Of a stretch of 64,000 nt of DNA, positions 1 through 10,465 are shown piece by piece. The stretch spans positions 43,247,460-43,311,459 of the forward strand of contig OU862913.1 of NCBI GenBank assembly GCA_917880885.1, written 5' to 3'. Within the stretch, counting starts at the first letter, position 1. The number at the start of each line of letters is the position of its first letter. This DNA is from Limnephilus marmoratus. Its lineage: Eukaryota > Arthropoda > Insecta > Trichoptera > Limnephilidae. The position numbers were made by a program, and so were the translations under genes. Below the pieces are notes generated by a model. It ran no database searches, was not told the origin of the DNA, and saw only the letters and a list, made by a program, of their open reading frames with translations.

Positions 1-160
1 CGCCTCGGGAATCATTTATTGAAAAACCATCACATCTAACATAGGTCACACCATGTGGTTTGCTACGTTTGGTGACTTAGCAGGGGTGCCCGAGCTCATG
101 GGGTGAGATTTGTCTAGGTCTTGGCGACGGATCCATTTACCCACCTACTACTACTTATAC
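1..160 (+). mobile_element. SINE-A, truncated copy
   Basis: Head region of the commonest SINE of the window (called SINE-A here). It carries the diagnostic block with CTACGTTTGGTGACTTAGCA, then a G-rich stretch and TTGTCTAGGTCTTGGCG. It starts at or beyond the window edge and stops before the tail. A second copy in the opposite direction follows at once. Confidence 0.75.
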
Positions 161-180
161 TAAATATCTATGGCATACGA

Positions 181-452
181 TTTTTTTTTTTTGCATGAGC
201 TCCACACAGGAGGTCATGAGGAAAATAATTTCCCTCAGGGCCTATGTCATCCTTAGGGATACTGTGTGGAGGGTTTTTTTTAGGAAAGAAAGGAGAGGAG
301 GGTTCTGGGAATGAAAAGGGTTTAAGGGTGAGTAGGAATCTGGGGTACAGTATGTCCTAGTCATCCACCTTCAAGACCTAGACAAACCTCACTCCATGAA
401 CCCGGGCACCCCTGCTAAATCACCAAACGTAGTGAACCACTTCGGGTGGCCT
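181..452 (-). mobile_element. SINE-A, 3' two thirds, reverse
   Basis: Read on the - strand this is SINE-A ending in its hairpin tail and a poly-A (the T run at 181-192). On the + strand one sees GCTCCACACAGGAGG, then the paired GAGGAAAATAATTTCCCTC hairpin, then GATACTGTGTGGAGGG. The copy lies head to head against the next one. Confidence 0.8.
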
Positions 453-455
453 ACG

Positions 456-893
456 GCTAGGGTATGGGTACCGCCGCCTCGGAAACCATTTATTGAATAA
501 CCAACGCCTCTGACATAGCTCACACCATGTGGTTTGCTACGTTTGGTGACTTAGCAGGGGTGCCCATGCTCATATGGTGAGATTTGTCTAGGTCTTTGCG
601 ACGGATCCATTTACCCACCTACTACTTAACGGGTCGGATCGGGAGAATCTGGTTGAGGGAGAACTTTGAACACTCCAGACGGACTCTCTTGACCTATGGC
701 ACCGCAGAGGGAGGGATGGATTAACACGTTGACCCCCAGATTCCTACCCACCCCTGACACCTTTTTTCTTCCCAGAACTTCCTCTCCTTCTTTTTCCAAT
801 AAAGACTCTCCACACAGCATCTACAAAGATGCCACAGATCCAGAGGTATTTTTCCCCTCAGGGCCTCCTGTGAGGGGTTAAAGAAAAACACTG
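456..893 (+). mobile_element. SINE-A, near full length
   Basis: Starts with the head TATGGGTACCGCCGCCTCGG and runs through the middle box (CGGATCGGGAGAATCTGG) to a degraded tail at 800-893 (CTCCACACAGCATC, CCTCAGGGCCTCCTGTG). At about 440 bp it serves as a guide to the full element. I see no convincing tRNA A/B box pair with normal spacing, so its pol III promoter is unresolved. Confidence 0.8.
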
Positions 894-994
894 CTAATAT
901 TAATTTCCTCTTGTATATTTCTTGCAAAAAGTAATGGCGCATTTGTTCTCACAAGATAATCTTTAATCAGTTGGTTTGTTTTTCAACATTTCAG

Positions 995-1126
995 ACGAGC
1001 ATGCAGAGAGTGTCTCAGGAGGAGTGCTCTAGAGTATATCCCACTGGCAGCTCTCATCACCCTGCCGGTATAAAACATGACGTGGAGATTTGCAGCCGCC
1101 CAGTCAACACAACTGGGGAATGTACG
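995..1126 (+). CDS. Exon of a trypsin-like S1 serine protease (before the active-site serine)
   Basis: A 44-codon open stretch bounded by a good acceptor (pyrimidine run then TTTCAG ending at 994) and donor (GTATGT at 1127). The peptide has SQEECSRVY near its start, HPAGIKHDVEIC in the middle and NTTGECT at the end. This is the pattern of the C-terminal part of S1 peptidases of the CLIP family: a Cys-x-x-x-Tyr segment, then a Gly-Ile ... Cys segment where other members have the CAG motif, then the Cys just before the GDSGGP active-site loop. The next exon should therefore begin with a GDSGG-like codon series; I did not find it downstream. The CAG motif reads CSR here, so the enzyme may be divergent or a non-catalytic homologue. 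The likely neighbour relation is to the multi-CLIP gene from 36962 on, same strand. Reading phase 0 at both ends is inferred from the open frame. Confidence 0.6.
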
Positions 1127-1326
1127 GTATGTAACGCTGAGATGTATTGTAAACCAAGCTTATTATACTGAAGATTTTTTTTTTAAATTAATTATTTTTA
1201 CTATAAACATTAATATTACAAGAAATTTAATAAAAACAAAAAAAGTAGTAACGCAAAGCTGCTGAAGATAGCCGACATGTGACAATCATTATTGACGTGC
1301 GCCATAGAATAAAGAATAACAAAACA

Positions 1327-1720
1327 GTGGGCGTGTTTTGTGATACAAAAGTCTGACTATTATTTGCTAAAAATATTATTATACATATCCTGTATAATAA
1401 TGAAATCCAAATTGGAAAGCGATATTCAATGTGAGACAGAGCGCGTGCTAAATGGGCTAGAACCAAAATGTATCAAGTCGGTGGCGACATTGGTTTCTAT
1501 TTAAATCTGCAGCATGGACATTTCTAGTTTTTACGCAAATAACTTGAATTTCCTCTGAAATCGTGAGATTTGTAAGTACCTAGTTTCTTACATTTGTACC
1601 TACTTAATAATGAAGACGATTAGAATGGTGGTCTTTCACTAAGGTGATACTGAGAGTATCTTCAATTCTGGAACGTGCCGGAAATGTAATAAAATCATTT
1701 CACTTAAATTATATGTGATT
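1327..1720. repeat. Duplicated segment, copy 1 of 2
   Basis: 1327-1540 matches 2357-2590 in direct orientation (shared TCCTGTATAATAATGAAAT, GTGAGACAGAGC, GTGGCGACATTGGTTTC). The adjoining 1540-1720 matches 2590-2790 only after reverse complementing (shared GATACTCTCAGTATCACC and GGTGGTCTTTCAC in opposite directions). No gene seen. Confidence 0.7.
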
Positions 1721-2345
1721 TTTTTTACAGTAGCTCCACACAGGAGGCCCTGAGTAAAATAATTCCCCTCATGGCCTTTGTCATCTTTGGGGATGCTGTG
1801 TGGAGAGTATTTTAATGGAAGGAAGTTTTGGGAAAAAAATGAAGGGTGGGTAGGAATCTGAGGGTCAGTAGGTCCAGGAGGGACGGACGTATTTTTTTTT
1901 TTTTTTTAAAAGACAAACATTCCCGGGTTACGAATAACCCAACAATGTTTGAAAATCTCCTACTACCACCACAGAAAGCCGAAAATGTTGCTTGTGTTGT
2001 GATGGAGGACTTAGCCAGCCGAGGAATCGAACACGCGACGCTCGGGTGGGACCCAAGCGCTATGCCCACTCAACCACTGACCAGTCAATGAATCCATCCC
2101 TCCCACTGCGGTGCAAGGCTATATTCCGAGAGAGTACGGCTGGAGAAGCCAATGGGTCTCCCTGAATCATTCTCTCCCGATCCGGCCTGCCATGCAGATT
2201 GTGGGTAGAAACATCCGCCTCCAAGTCTCGGACATCCCTTGAATCTGGGCACCCCTGCTAAGTCATTAAACTTAGAGAACCTGGTGGCAACTACCTAGGT
2301 GTTAGTTATCAAGTAAATGGTTCCTGAGGCGGCGGTACCCATACC
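1719..2345 (-). mobile_element. SINE-A, full length, split by a tRNA-derived SINE
   Basis: T run at 1719-1728, hairpin tail from 1733, head ending at about 2345 (GCGGCGGTACCCATACC). The middle is interrupted at about 1890-2092 by SINE-B, so SINE-B is the younger insertion. Confidence 0.8.
1890..2092 (-). mobile_element. SINE-B, tRNA-derived, nested in SINE-A
   Basis: On the - strand it begins GACTGGTCAGTGGTTGAGTG, giving a clear A box, and has a B box in GTGTTCGATTCCTCGG. A body of about 120 bp follows and a poly-A (the T/A run at 1893-1912). A second copy lies at 35433-35635 (+). The split halves of the host SINE-A join across it. Confidence 0.75.
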
Positions 2346-2356
2346 CCCCTCCCAAA

Positions 2357-2790
2357 TTGGTGTGGGCTTGTTTCATGGTCCAAAAGTCTGAATATTCTTT
2401 GCTTAAAATATTGTCGTATATTTCCTGTATAATAATGAAATTCAAAAGGGATAGCGATATTAGGTGTGAGACAGAGCACGTGCTAAATGGACTAGAATCA
2501 AAAGGTACTAAGCCAGTGGCGACATTGGTTTCATTTTATATATGCATGGAAGGCATTTCTTGTGTTTGCGCAAGTAACTTTCAAATTATTGTTGTTGTTT
2601 TTGCACACATAATTTAAGTAAAATGATTTTTTTTCATTTTCGGTACTTTCTAGAGTTGAAGATACTCTCAGTATCACCCTGGTGAAAGACCACCATTCGA
2701 ATCGAAAACTTGATTCATAATTAAGAAGGTAACAATTTAAGTACCTACTTACAAGTCTCACGACTTCAGAAGAAATTTTGTCCAAGAGAA
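2357..2790. repeat. Duplicated segment, copy 2 of 2, with half inverted
   Basis: Counterpart of 1327-1720. The first half is in direct orientation and the second half inverted, so one copy has undergone an internal inversion. The inverted half holds GAAGATACTCTCAGTATC, which also occurs in the body of SINE-C (44883-45260), so it is a SINE-C relic. Confidence 0.65.
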
Positions 2791-3599
2791 AAATAGAAAC
2801 GTATTTTTTGAACGCGAGGTCTACTAACTGTTGACAGACAGAACTACTAGTATTAGGTTGGATTAGGTTGACCGCACTGAACTGCAATTAGAACCATTGA
2901 CCATGAATGTAATCACTGACTATCTACCCGTATTATGGGCGAAAGCAAGATGGAACTTCCACTAAATGCATTTTGTTTTAAACCGCTAAATATATTTGAA
3001 AATAATAAATAAATTTTGTGAATGTTTTTACATAGTACTCACCACACACCAAATATTAATGTATTGTCTGATATTAAAAGATACTTTGTAATACGACTCC
3101 TTAAACTGAAGTTAAACTCCCTAAAGTCAGTGTTGGGCCCATTTGGTGGTGTTTTATGTGGAAACACAATGTACTATTTTATTACTCGTACATAACAAAT
3201 AAATTGGTTTTCACTTTGACACAAATCATTATAAAAAAACAACATTCGCGCATCTCTAGTGCTACAAGTGTAAGGGTTTAAGAGGAACGGATGTGTAGTC
3301 CATTTCGGCCCGTTACATACAAAACTTCATTTTAATTTGAAGCTAAAATACCCAAACAGACTAAATAATTTTTTTAATCAATAGTTATACTAAATATCTG
3401 GTACGAATATATGCTACTTTATATATTTTTGTTGAAAATGAGGAATATGTTGATATACAGGTAATTAAATAATTCAGTTTTGCTTTATTTTGGAGCCACT
3501 TTTTAAATTTTGTAGTGGGTTAATTAAAATGAAAAATAAATTTAATCTTGTACTATATACTGCGTTAATATAATAAATAAAATAAGAAATAAATCATCG
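2791..3599. other. AT-rich sequence, nothing recognised
   Basis: No coding region, tandem repeat or transposon end could be supported here. Confidence 0.5.
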
Positions 3600-3603
3600 T
3601 TAA

Positions 3604-4217
3604 CCTTTAACTGCTGATGTGGGGCCGCTCAGGCCCAGCCATAATAATAATATCGAAATACTTCCCTCCCCCGCTCGTGACGTATACTTCGCTTTCAGTT
3701 GCTTCGAATTAAGTGACGCCAGAGCCGTAAGTTTAAAATTTTTAATTTTAAATGTTGAATTTCTGTAAAGAAATTCATTTCAATTTTTTTGCGGGCCTCT
3801 CTGATCCATCGTCAGTTCTTATGTGACTTTTTAAAGTTGATTTTTACTATATAAAAATAAACAAACAATTTTATTAAAGTTTTATATACAAAGTTTATTC
3901 GAGACATTATGGAAATAATATAATAAAAGTGAGTTCATTGTTTTTATTTAGTTTAATAGATAATACAGACTTATTTCTGATCTCAAGTGATTTTTGCCAA
4001 AAATTATTACATACAATCCACATTGTCAAATACCTATAAGTTACTTAACAATAAATAAAAGTTTTTTGTTTTATTTAAATATATATAAATTGTTCAATAA
4101 ATTATAATTTTGGACCACAAAATTTGTGGATCACTAATATATAAAAAAATAAAGTAACAGGCCGCACAGGCCTTACGTCAGAGAATTCTTTAAAAAAATC
4201 ACCTCAGCAGTTAAAGG
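3604..4217. mobile_element. TTAA-flanked MITE (piggyBac-type ends)
   Basis: Terminal inverted repeat CCTTTAACTGCTGA at the left and its complement TCAGCAGTTAAAGG at the right. TTAA lies on both sides (3600-3603, 4218-4221). A subterminal GGGGCCGCTCAGGCC pairs with GGCCGCACAGGCC inside the right end. No coding capacity. TTAA targets are used by piggyBac and a few other superfamilies. Confidence 0.75.
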
Positions 4218-4221
4218 TTAA

Positions 4222-5243
4222 AAATGTGTTTTTTGAGATACTTTAAATTTGCATGCGGCAAATTTGGGTTACGACGTAAATAGGTTTCTTTTTTTAAATT
4301 TTCTTGTCAACAGATTTTATTTTTATGGTCTTCAAAGTACAGTCCCTTTAAGCCGCAATAAAGCAGTTTCAGGTCAACGGGTTATTTTAATTTTAATTTA
4401 GATCCATCAAAATGCTTTCTTTTAAAATTTTATATCTTTGTATTTATATTTCACCACATTTTCATAATAAATATTGTAAAATTATTTTTTAATTTATAAT
4501 CATTAACAATTGTTTAAGTAGCCTCTAAAATCATTAATATTAAAATCATTCATGGCGTTTTTTTTATAGTTAAAAACACAAATAAAATTGCCCATACACG
4601 TACTACACATTTGTTATACTCGTATAAAACAATTTTTTAGTTTGGTGGTGAATTTTGGCCTAAAATCCATATAATATTCCTCCACACAAAAGATAAGAAG
4701 ATGAGGAAGACTTGTGCCACATTTACTATACATAGAGATCTGTGTACACACTTTATATAAAGTGGTCGGACGGCAATGCTTTCCCGTTCATTCAAGTAGG
4801 ACCAGGCGTAAAAGTTAGAACTACCCCTCCCGCCGGAAACGTGTTGAAAATCCGATGAAAAAATGCACTAATTTATAATCTGCCATTTGGAGTGTGTTTA
4901 CCTTATTACTTTATTACCGCCCTTGTGGTGATTTTTCACAAAAACGGCGCTCTACAAATTATCCAATTATTATTATTATTATTACTTTATTTGTTCTCAG
5001 AACTTCTATAGCGGTTCCCCGTTGATTTTACCAAACAGCAACAGGGTGGCCTGTACCCACCTACTGGTGGGGTTGGCATCCTATCGGAACACTTCACCCT
5101 GCACACACACCAACACCCGCATATCCGCCTTCATACCCTGGATAGAGGGTATAGTGTGGCCTGAAAGCGGTGTTGTTGTCTAGAACCTTGTTTCAGATCA
5201 TTTTTTAAATGCTTTTTTAAAATTAATTATTTAATTGTTACAC
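4222..5243. other. AT-rich sequence, no gene seen
   Basis: Contains a short ATT microsatellite near 4968-4985 and a moderately GC-rich stretch at 5010-5175 that I cannot assign. Confidence 0.45.
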
Positions 5244-5399
5244 AATGAAGACAATATTAGCGAAACTCAATCGAAAATCTGGAAACAGAAAAATCAGAAA
5301 AGATATTGGCTCCCAGCGGAGCTCCCAGCAGAGCCAATATCTTTTCTGATTTTTCTGTCTCCAGATTTTCGATTGAGTTTCACTAATATTGTCTTCATT
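5244..5399. mobile_element. Foldback element, tRNA part mostly deleted
   Basis: A 156-bp near-perfect palindrome from AATGAAGACAATATTAG to its complement. The arms are the same as those of the larger element at 19731-20192. Only the last bases of the two opposed tRNA-like genes (CAGCGGAGC and CAGCAGAGCC) remain at the centre, so this is an internally deleted derivative. Confidence 0.8.
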
Positions 5400-8162
5400 T
5401 AATTTTAAAAAATTACATTTACTTATAAAGTGTAAACAGGATGCCCGTAAATGCTAAGTACAAACGGGAAACTGATCTACCCCCAAAAAAAACTATGTTT
5501 TCGATAAGACTCAATGCTTTGAATAATTTATTTTTTAAATTTAATTTTAAAATTTTAATTTGTACGTTTTTTCGGAAACTAAGTGTAAAACTTCTGTAAC
5601 AATAAGCGATAATTAACCCTCGGGCAACCAATTATTCGAAAAATTTACAAAATTTTAAAATATTTCAACTTTCGACGCAATTTCTCAAGTAAAAAAAGTT
5701 AGTTTACATAGTCTAATGCTATTGTGATAGATTCACCAGTTTCTTGTTTGTAATGTACAAGTAGGTATTTCAAAACCATTTGAATTCTCACTTTTTAAAA
5801 TTGAAAATATGTTCCTACACGTTTTATAAAAGGAAAAATTATTTTCATAATAATATTATTTCGCAAACAAAACTTGAATACAACAACGGTGAGGAGAAAA
5901 CAGACCTCAATGGCAACTAGTCTTCCAAAAGTTTAACAAAAAAATGTTGAAATTCTCAATCTGTATGAGTTTTGTATTGATTGGTAGCCGTTCCGACCAT
6001 ACATTTTTTTTCACATATTGGCGGCATGCTTCAATTTTTTTTTAAATTTTTCCTCATTTTTTTTTTACTCTGATCCGAGTTATATAAATTAAATTTTTAA
6101 AATATCTACCGAATACTGCTATCAACGTTAAAAAAATAATTGAAGACATATAACAAATCTAAGCTCAATCGTCCAATTGGTTATCGAGAAATTGTAGTTT
6201 GCCGATTTGCAAAAGGCTTGTAAAATAAATACACCATTGGATGAGATTTAAATGAAGTAATTGATAGTTAGCGGCTAATCAGCCAACCCAGGACCAAGAA
6301 CAACTTGTTCCTCTCTTTTGTAAAATGGATTATAGTCAGAAAGGCATTCTGTCCTTCATGTCTTGTTACTTGTTTCCTTCTCAGTACTTGTCAGTAAGAG
6401 CGCGCACCTGCCTCTCCCGCCCATACTTCTTACTAATTCTATAACTATATTTTATCAATACATCACTATTCACTTTGAACAAGTGAACTTAGAAAAGTCT
6501 GACCCCCAATTCTAAAAGCTTTTCTTTCTAGACATTATGTAAGGAAGGAATAAAGGTTAGGTACTGTGTGTGTAAATGTTTTAGAAATATTTTATATTAT
6601 TTCATGAACACCTCACTAGAAGAACCTTCTATGCTGACTGCTGAGGTGTTCACACACTGTTCATGTATTTTACTTGTTGTAATAAAGTTTTTCTGTGTTT
6701 TATTATTGTTATTGTTATATTGATAGGTTGAAAATTATTAGGAAATATTGTACAACTTCCGAATAAAATATGTAATATTTATGTCTTATGTTTGATTTTA
6801 ATAAATTTTTAAAAAACTTGTTTAGTTTTTTTTTAAATCCAGACTGAAACCTATTGTTGGTATATTTTCTCTTACCGATATTGTCGGTAAAAACCTTTGT
6901 CTGTGCTAAGGACCCAGACAGTGTGAGCATGCTTATTCATGGATATGCTCAATACAAGTTTGCTCATTTACTAGTAGTTCATTTGTGAGCATGTGTGTCA
7001 GTACCATAGTTTCACGTGTTGTGTGTTTATCATGGATTTTTTCTCAGGGCCTCCTGTGTGGAGTAGAAACTTTTAAAAAATTAAAAAATGTAATGAAATG
7101 TTACACCTTCATTTAGTACCATTTTCAAAAAGAACCGGTTCCAATAAAAAACTAAGCGAACCGGTGACAACTAGGTCACCGAGACAATATCGACCATCTC
7201 TAGCTGTATCACACCGACTGCTGAAAATAAGAAAGTTTCGCCTGAAACAACAATGGTTTGCCAAAATGAGCTATAAAATAACATTATAGGGACTTTGTTA
7301 AATTACAGAGACCATTTTTGCATGACATGGTCTCTGTAATTTAAACAAGTATAGGTATGGTTGTGTATTTTTGTAATATGGTTCTAAATTTCAATTTGTC
7401 GTTATTTTATTGTTCGATGACATAAATATTCTTATCACTGTCATAAATGAATTCTATAAAGACTGTTTATAATGCTAATAAATAAAATAAAAATAACATT
7501 TCCGTGTCAGTTGGTCACTTGTCACTTGTGGTTTACGATGACGCTACTCCATACCCCTGCAATGTTGAAGATGCATTGATTTACCATGTTTTTATGGATT
7601 TTGGGTCATTTTGACCTTCATGCTTTTCCCGGTCACAAAAATATTTACTTTCGAATGAGATAGTAAACATTTTTTGGTATGGGCCACGTGGCAGAAATCC
7701 CGAATTCCGGAATGTAGTTGTAGAATTTCAGTGCAGGTTCACACTGTCTGTCTATTATCCTTTTCAATAAATATTTACTAGTAATTCTGTGAACAGTAGA
7801 TCTCTTGTCCTAAAATAGGGTGTTTCCAATTTTCTCTCGTTTAAATTTTTTAATTTTTTTTTTTATTTAGTGATAATATATTACAAAATCATAACATAAT
7901 ATTAAAATACATTATTCCCAATGAGTTTAATAAAACTCACTTCGGGAAGGACAACATTATTCAATTAGAATTTTTTTTTTTTCAAACGAACACCAATTTA
8001 AAGGGGAGTTGAATGAAAAATACACAGATTTTAAAACAGACTAAACACTCTTGATACAGTTAGTTGAAGAATATTTCTTAATTACATTTAGAAAGATACA
8101 CAAGAGTTACAAAAAAGAGCTATATATGTCTCTGGTTAATAAAGCTACTGTTAATGCACTAC
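5400..8162. other. AT-rich intergenic or intronic sequence
   Basis: No exon supported. It holds a tail fragment of SINE-A or the LINE at 7035-7068 (TCAGGGCCTCCTGTGTGGAG) and a perfect small hairpin at 7298-7344. Nothing else recognised. Confidence 0.5.
7298..7344. repeat. Perfect 17-bp hairpin
   Basis: TTAAATTACAGAGACCA and its exact complement TGGTCTCTGTAATTTAA, separated by a 13-base loop. It could be a tiny MITE or a structured RNA; the stem is short for a microRNA precursor. Confidence 0.7.
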
Positions 8163-8345
8163 CTCCACACAGGAGGCTCAGAATAAAATAATTTCCCTCG
8201 GGGCCTATGTCATCCTTAGGGATACTGTGTGGAGGGTCTCTTTAATGTAAGGGAGGAGAGTAAGTTCTGGGAAGGAAAAGGGATGGGCTTCAAGGGGTTC
8301 AGTGTGTTCAGATCATCTGCTGCCAAGACCTAGACAAACCTCACT
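8163..8345 (-). mobile_element. SINE-A, 3' part
   Basis: Tail hairpin CTCCACACAGGAGG ... GATACTGTGTGGAGGG on the + strand, then the complement of the TTGTCTAGGTCTTGG block near 8322-8342. 5' truncated. Confidence 0.75.
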
Positions 8346-9254
8346 CGTTTAAATACCTTCATACCTGTGATATACGTTATCACGTTGAATACTTATATTT
8401 TATCAAAATTATCAACATGTTTCCAAAGCAATGATCTTTTCGTCAATATAAAATGAATTTAAATAAATTAATGCCAAAACGTGAATTTGCAAATATGAAG
8501 ATTTTTTTACAAAAAAATAAATTTCACAATTTGTCCAAAGAAACGTCACTATCTCAATGAAAATTATTTTTTAAGCATTCTTCAGGTAGGTATATACCAT
8601 AATATTGATAAAATGCTTTTAAGAAAGTTCAAACGAACGAGGAGATTTCTCGTTTGAAAAAAAAATCTTCACTGAACCATTTGTGACAGTATACAGATGA
8701 CAGTACAGTCTATGATAGTTTTTTGTTTGACAAACCCCCAAAGGGCTCATAAATTCCAACAGCTCGGAGGGCTTTGAAGCAAAGAATGGACGGTTATCTT
8801 GAGAGTGTTTTTTTCTAGGGTAAAAATTAGCTCGTTGAATTTAACGTTTGAAAGACCCAATTATTGTCTGATTACATCTAAAAGGGATCGAAATGAAAAT
8901 CTAGTCTCCTTCAACGGAAGCAATCTTCCGAACAGGCCCTCCATTGATATGCTTGGTGTAACTCTAAAGGTGCGATTCCGTGCCACGCGGCAGTCGGCAG
9001 ACGGCGACAGCAGACGGCGACTGCAGTGCCGCCGACGGCAGGCGGCACTAACGCGCAGGTTCCAAAGTCGACGGCATTGACGGCACTGCAGTCTGCAGTT
9101 GCGTCCGCTGCATACTGCCCGACGGTTGTGTCTTCCATTTAAAATTATGAATAATAAAATGCTGCAAGTGTTATTGCAAGAAGAAGAAGACGAAGATGAT
9201 TTATTATTGTATTATTATTCAAGTAGAAAGCCTATACTTTATTATACCCTTTAT

Positions 9255-9550
9255 TGGATAATCAACACCTCTGCCATAGGTCACCCCAAGTGGTTCGCTA
9301 CGTTTGGTGATTTAGCAGGGGTGCCCGGGTTCATGGGGTGAGGTTTGTCTAGGTCTTGGAGGCGGATGACCAGGACATACTGAACCCTAAATTCCTACCC
9401 ACCCCTTAAACCCTTTTACTGCCCAGAACTCTCCTCTCCTTCCCTTCCTTAAAAAAACCTTCCACACAGCATCCCCAAAGATGATATAGGCCCTGAGGGA
9501 AATTATTTTCCTCAGGGCCTCCTGTGTGGAGCTCATGTAAAAAAAAAAAT
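9255..9550 (+). mobile_element. SINE-A in the left arm of the palindrome
   Basis: Middle part deleted. Head box GTTCGCTACGTTTGG, tail hairpin at 9460-9535, poly-A at 9536-9550. Mirror partner at 10170-10465. Confidence 0.8.
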
Positions 9551-10169
9551 ACTGCCAATGTACTTAAATAGACTGGAAGAAGGCGCTTATGAAACTTTGA
9601 TAAAAAGATATCTAAATGAGAGTGAAGACATTTTCAGAAGTTAAATAAAAAACAGTTTAATTTTGTAATCTATAATGAACATTCTTGCGATCAAATAAGC
9701 ACGGATTTTTAGACGCCAAATTAATAAGACTCTCGCTTTCACCGTCTGTCAACACGTCCATTGTGTCTGAAGTCGACGGCAGTACTATGTTTGCACCCGA
9801 GTGCTGTCTGCCGCCACGCGTCAGTCATCGACTGCAGTGCCGCCGACGGCAGGCGGCACTACTTAACTCTATGCACTTGTATTGGACCGTTTCCGACACA
9901 CCACTGCAAGTGCCGCGCGGCACTTGCCGTCGATGACTGACGCGTGGCGGCAGACGGCACTCGGGTGCAAACATAGTACTGCCGTCGACTTCAGACACAA
10001 TGGACGTGTTGACAGACGGAGAAAGCGAGAGTCTTATTAATTTGGTGTCTAAAAATCCGTGCTTATTTGATTGCAAGAATGTTCATTATAGATTACAAAA
10101 TTAAACTGTTTTTTATTTAACTTCTGAAAATGTCTTCACTCTCATTTAGATGTCTTTTTATCAAGTATT

Positions 10170-10465
10170 TTTTTTTTTTACATGAGCTCCACAAAGGAGG
10201 TCCTGAGGAAAATAATTTCCCTCAGGGCCTATGTCATCTTTGGGGATGCTGTGTGGAGGGTTTTTTTAAGGAAGAGAAGGAGAGGAGAGTTCTGGGAAGG
10301 AAAAGGGTTTAAGGGGTGGGTAGGAATCTAGGGTTCAGTATGTCCTGGTCATCCGCCTCCAAGACCTAGACAAACCTCACCCCATGAACCCGGGCACCCC
10401 TGCTAAATCACCAAACGTAGCGAACCACTTGGGGTGACCTATGGCAGAGGTGTTGGTTATCCAAT
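10170..10465 (-). mobile_element. SINE-A in the right arm of the palindrome
   Basis: Same internal deletion as its mirror partner at 9255-9550, differing at only a few positions (for example CACAAAGG for CACACAGG in the tail). Confidence 0.8.

Noticed and set aside
9685..10076. Two identical 83-codon proteins on opposite strands
   Set aside because: Mirror images caused by the palindrome; GC-rich terminal repeat sequence.
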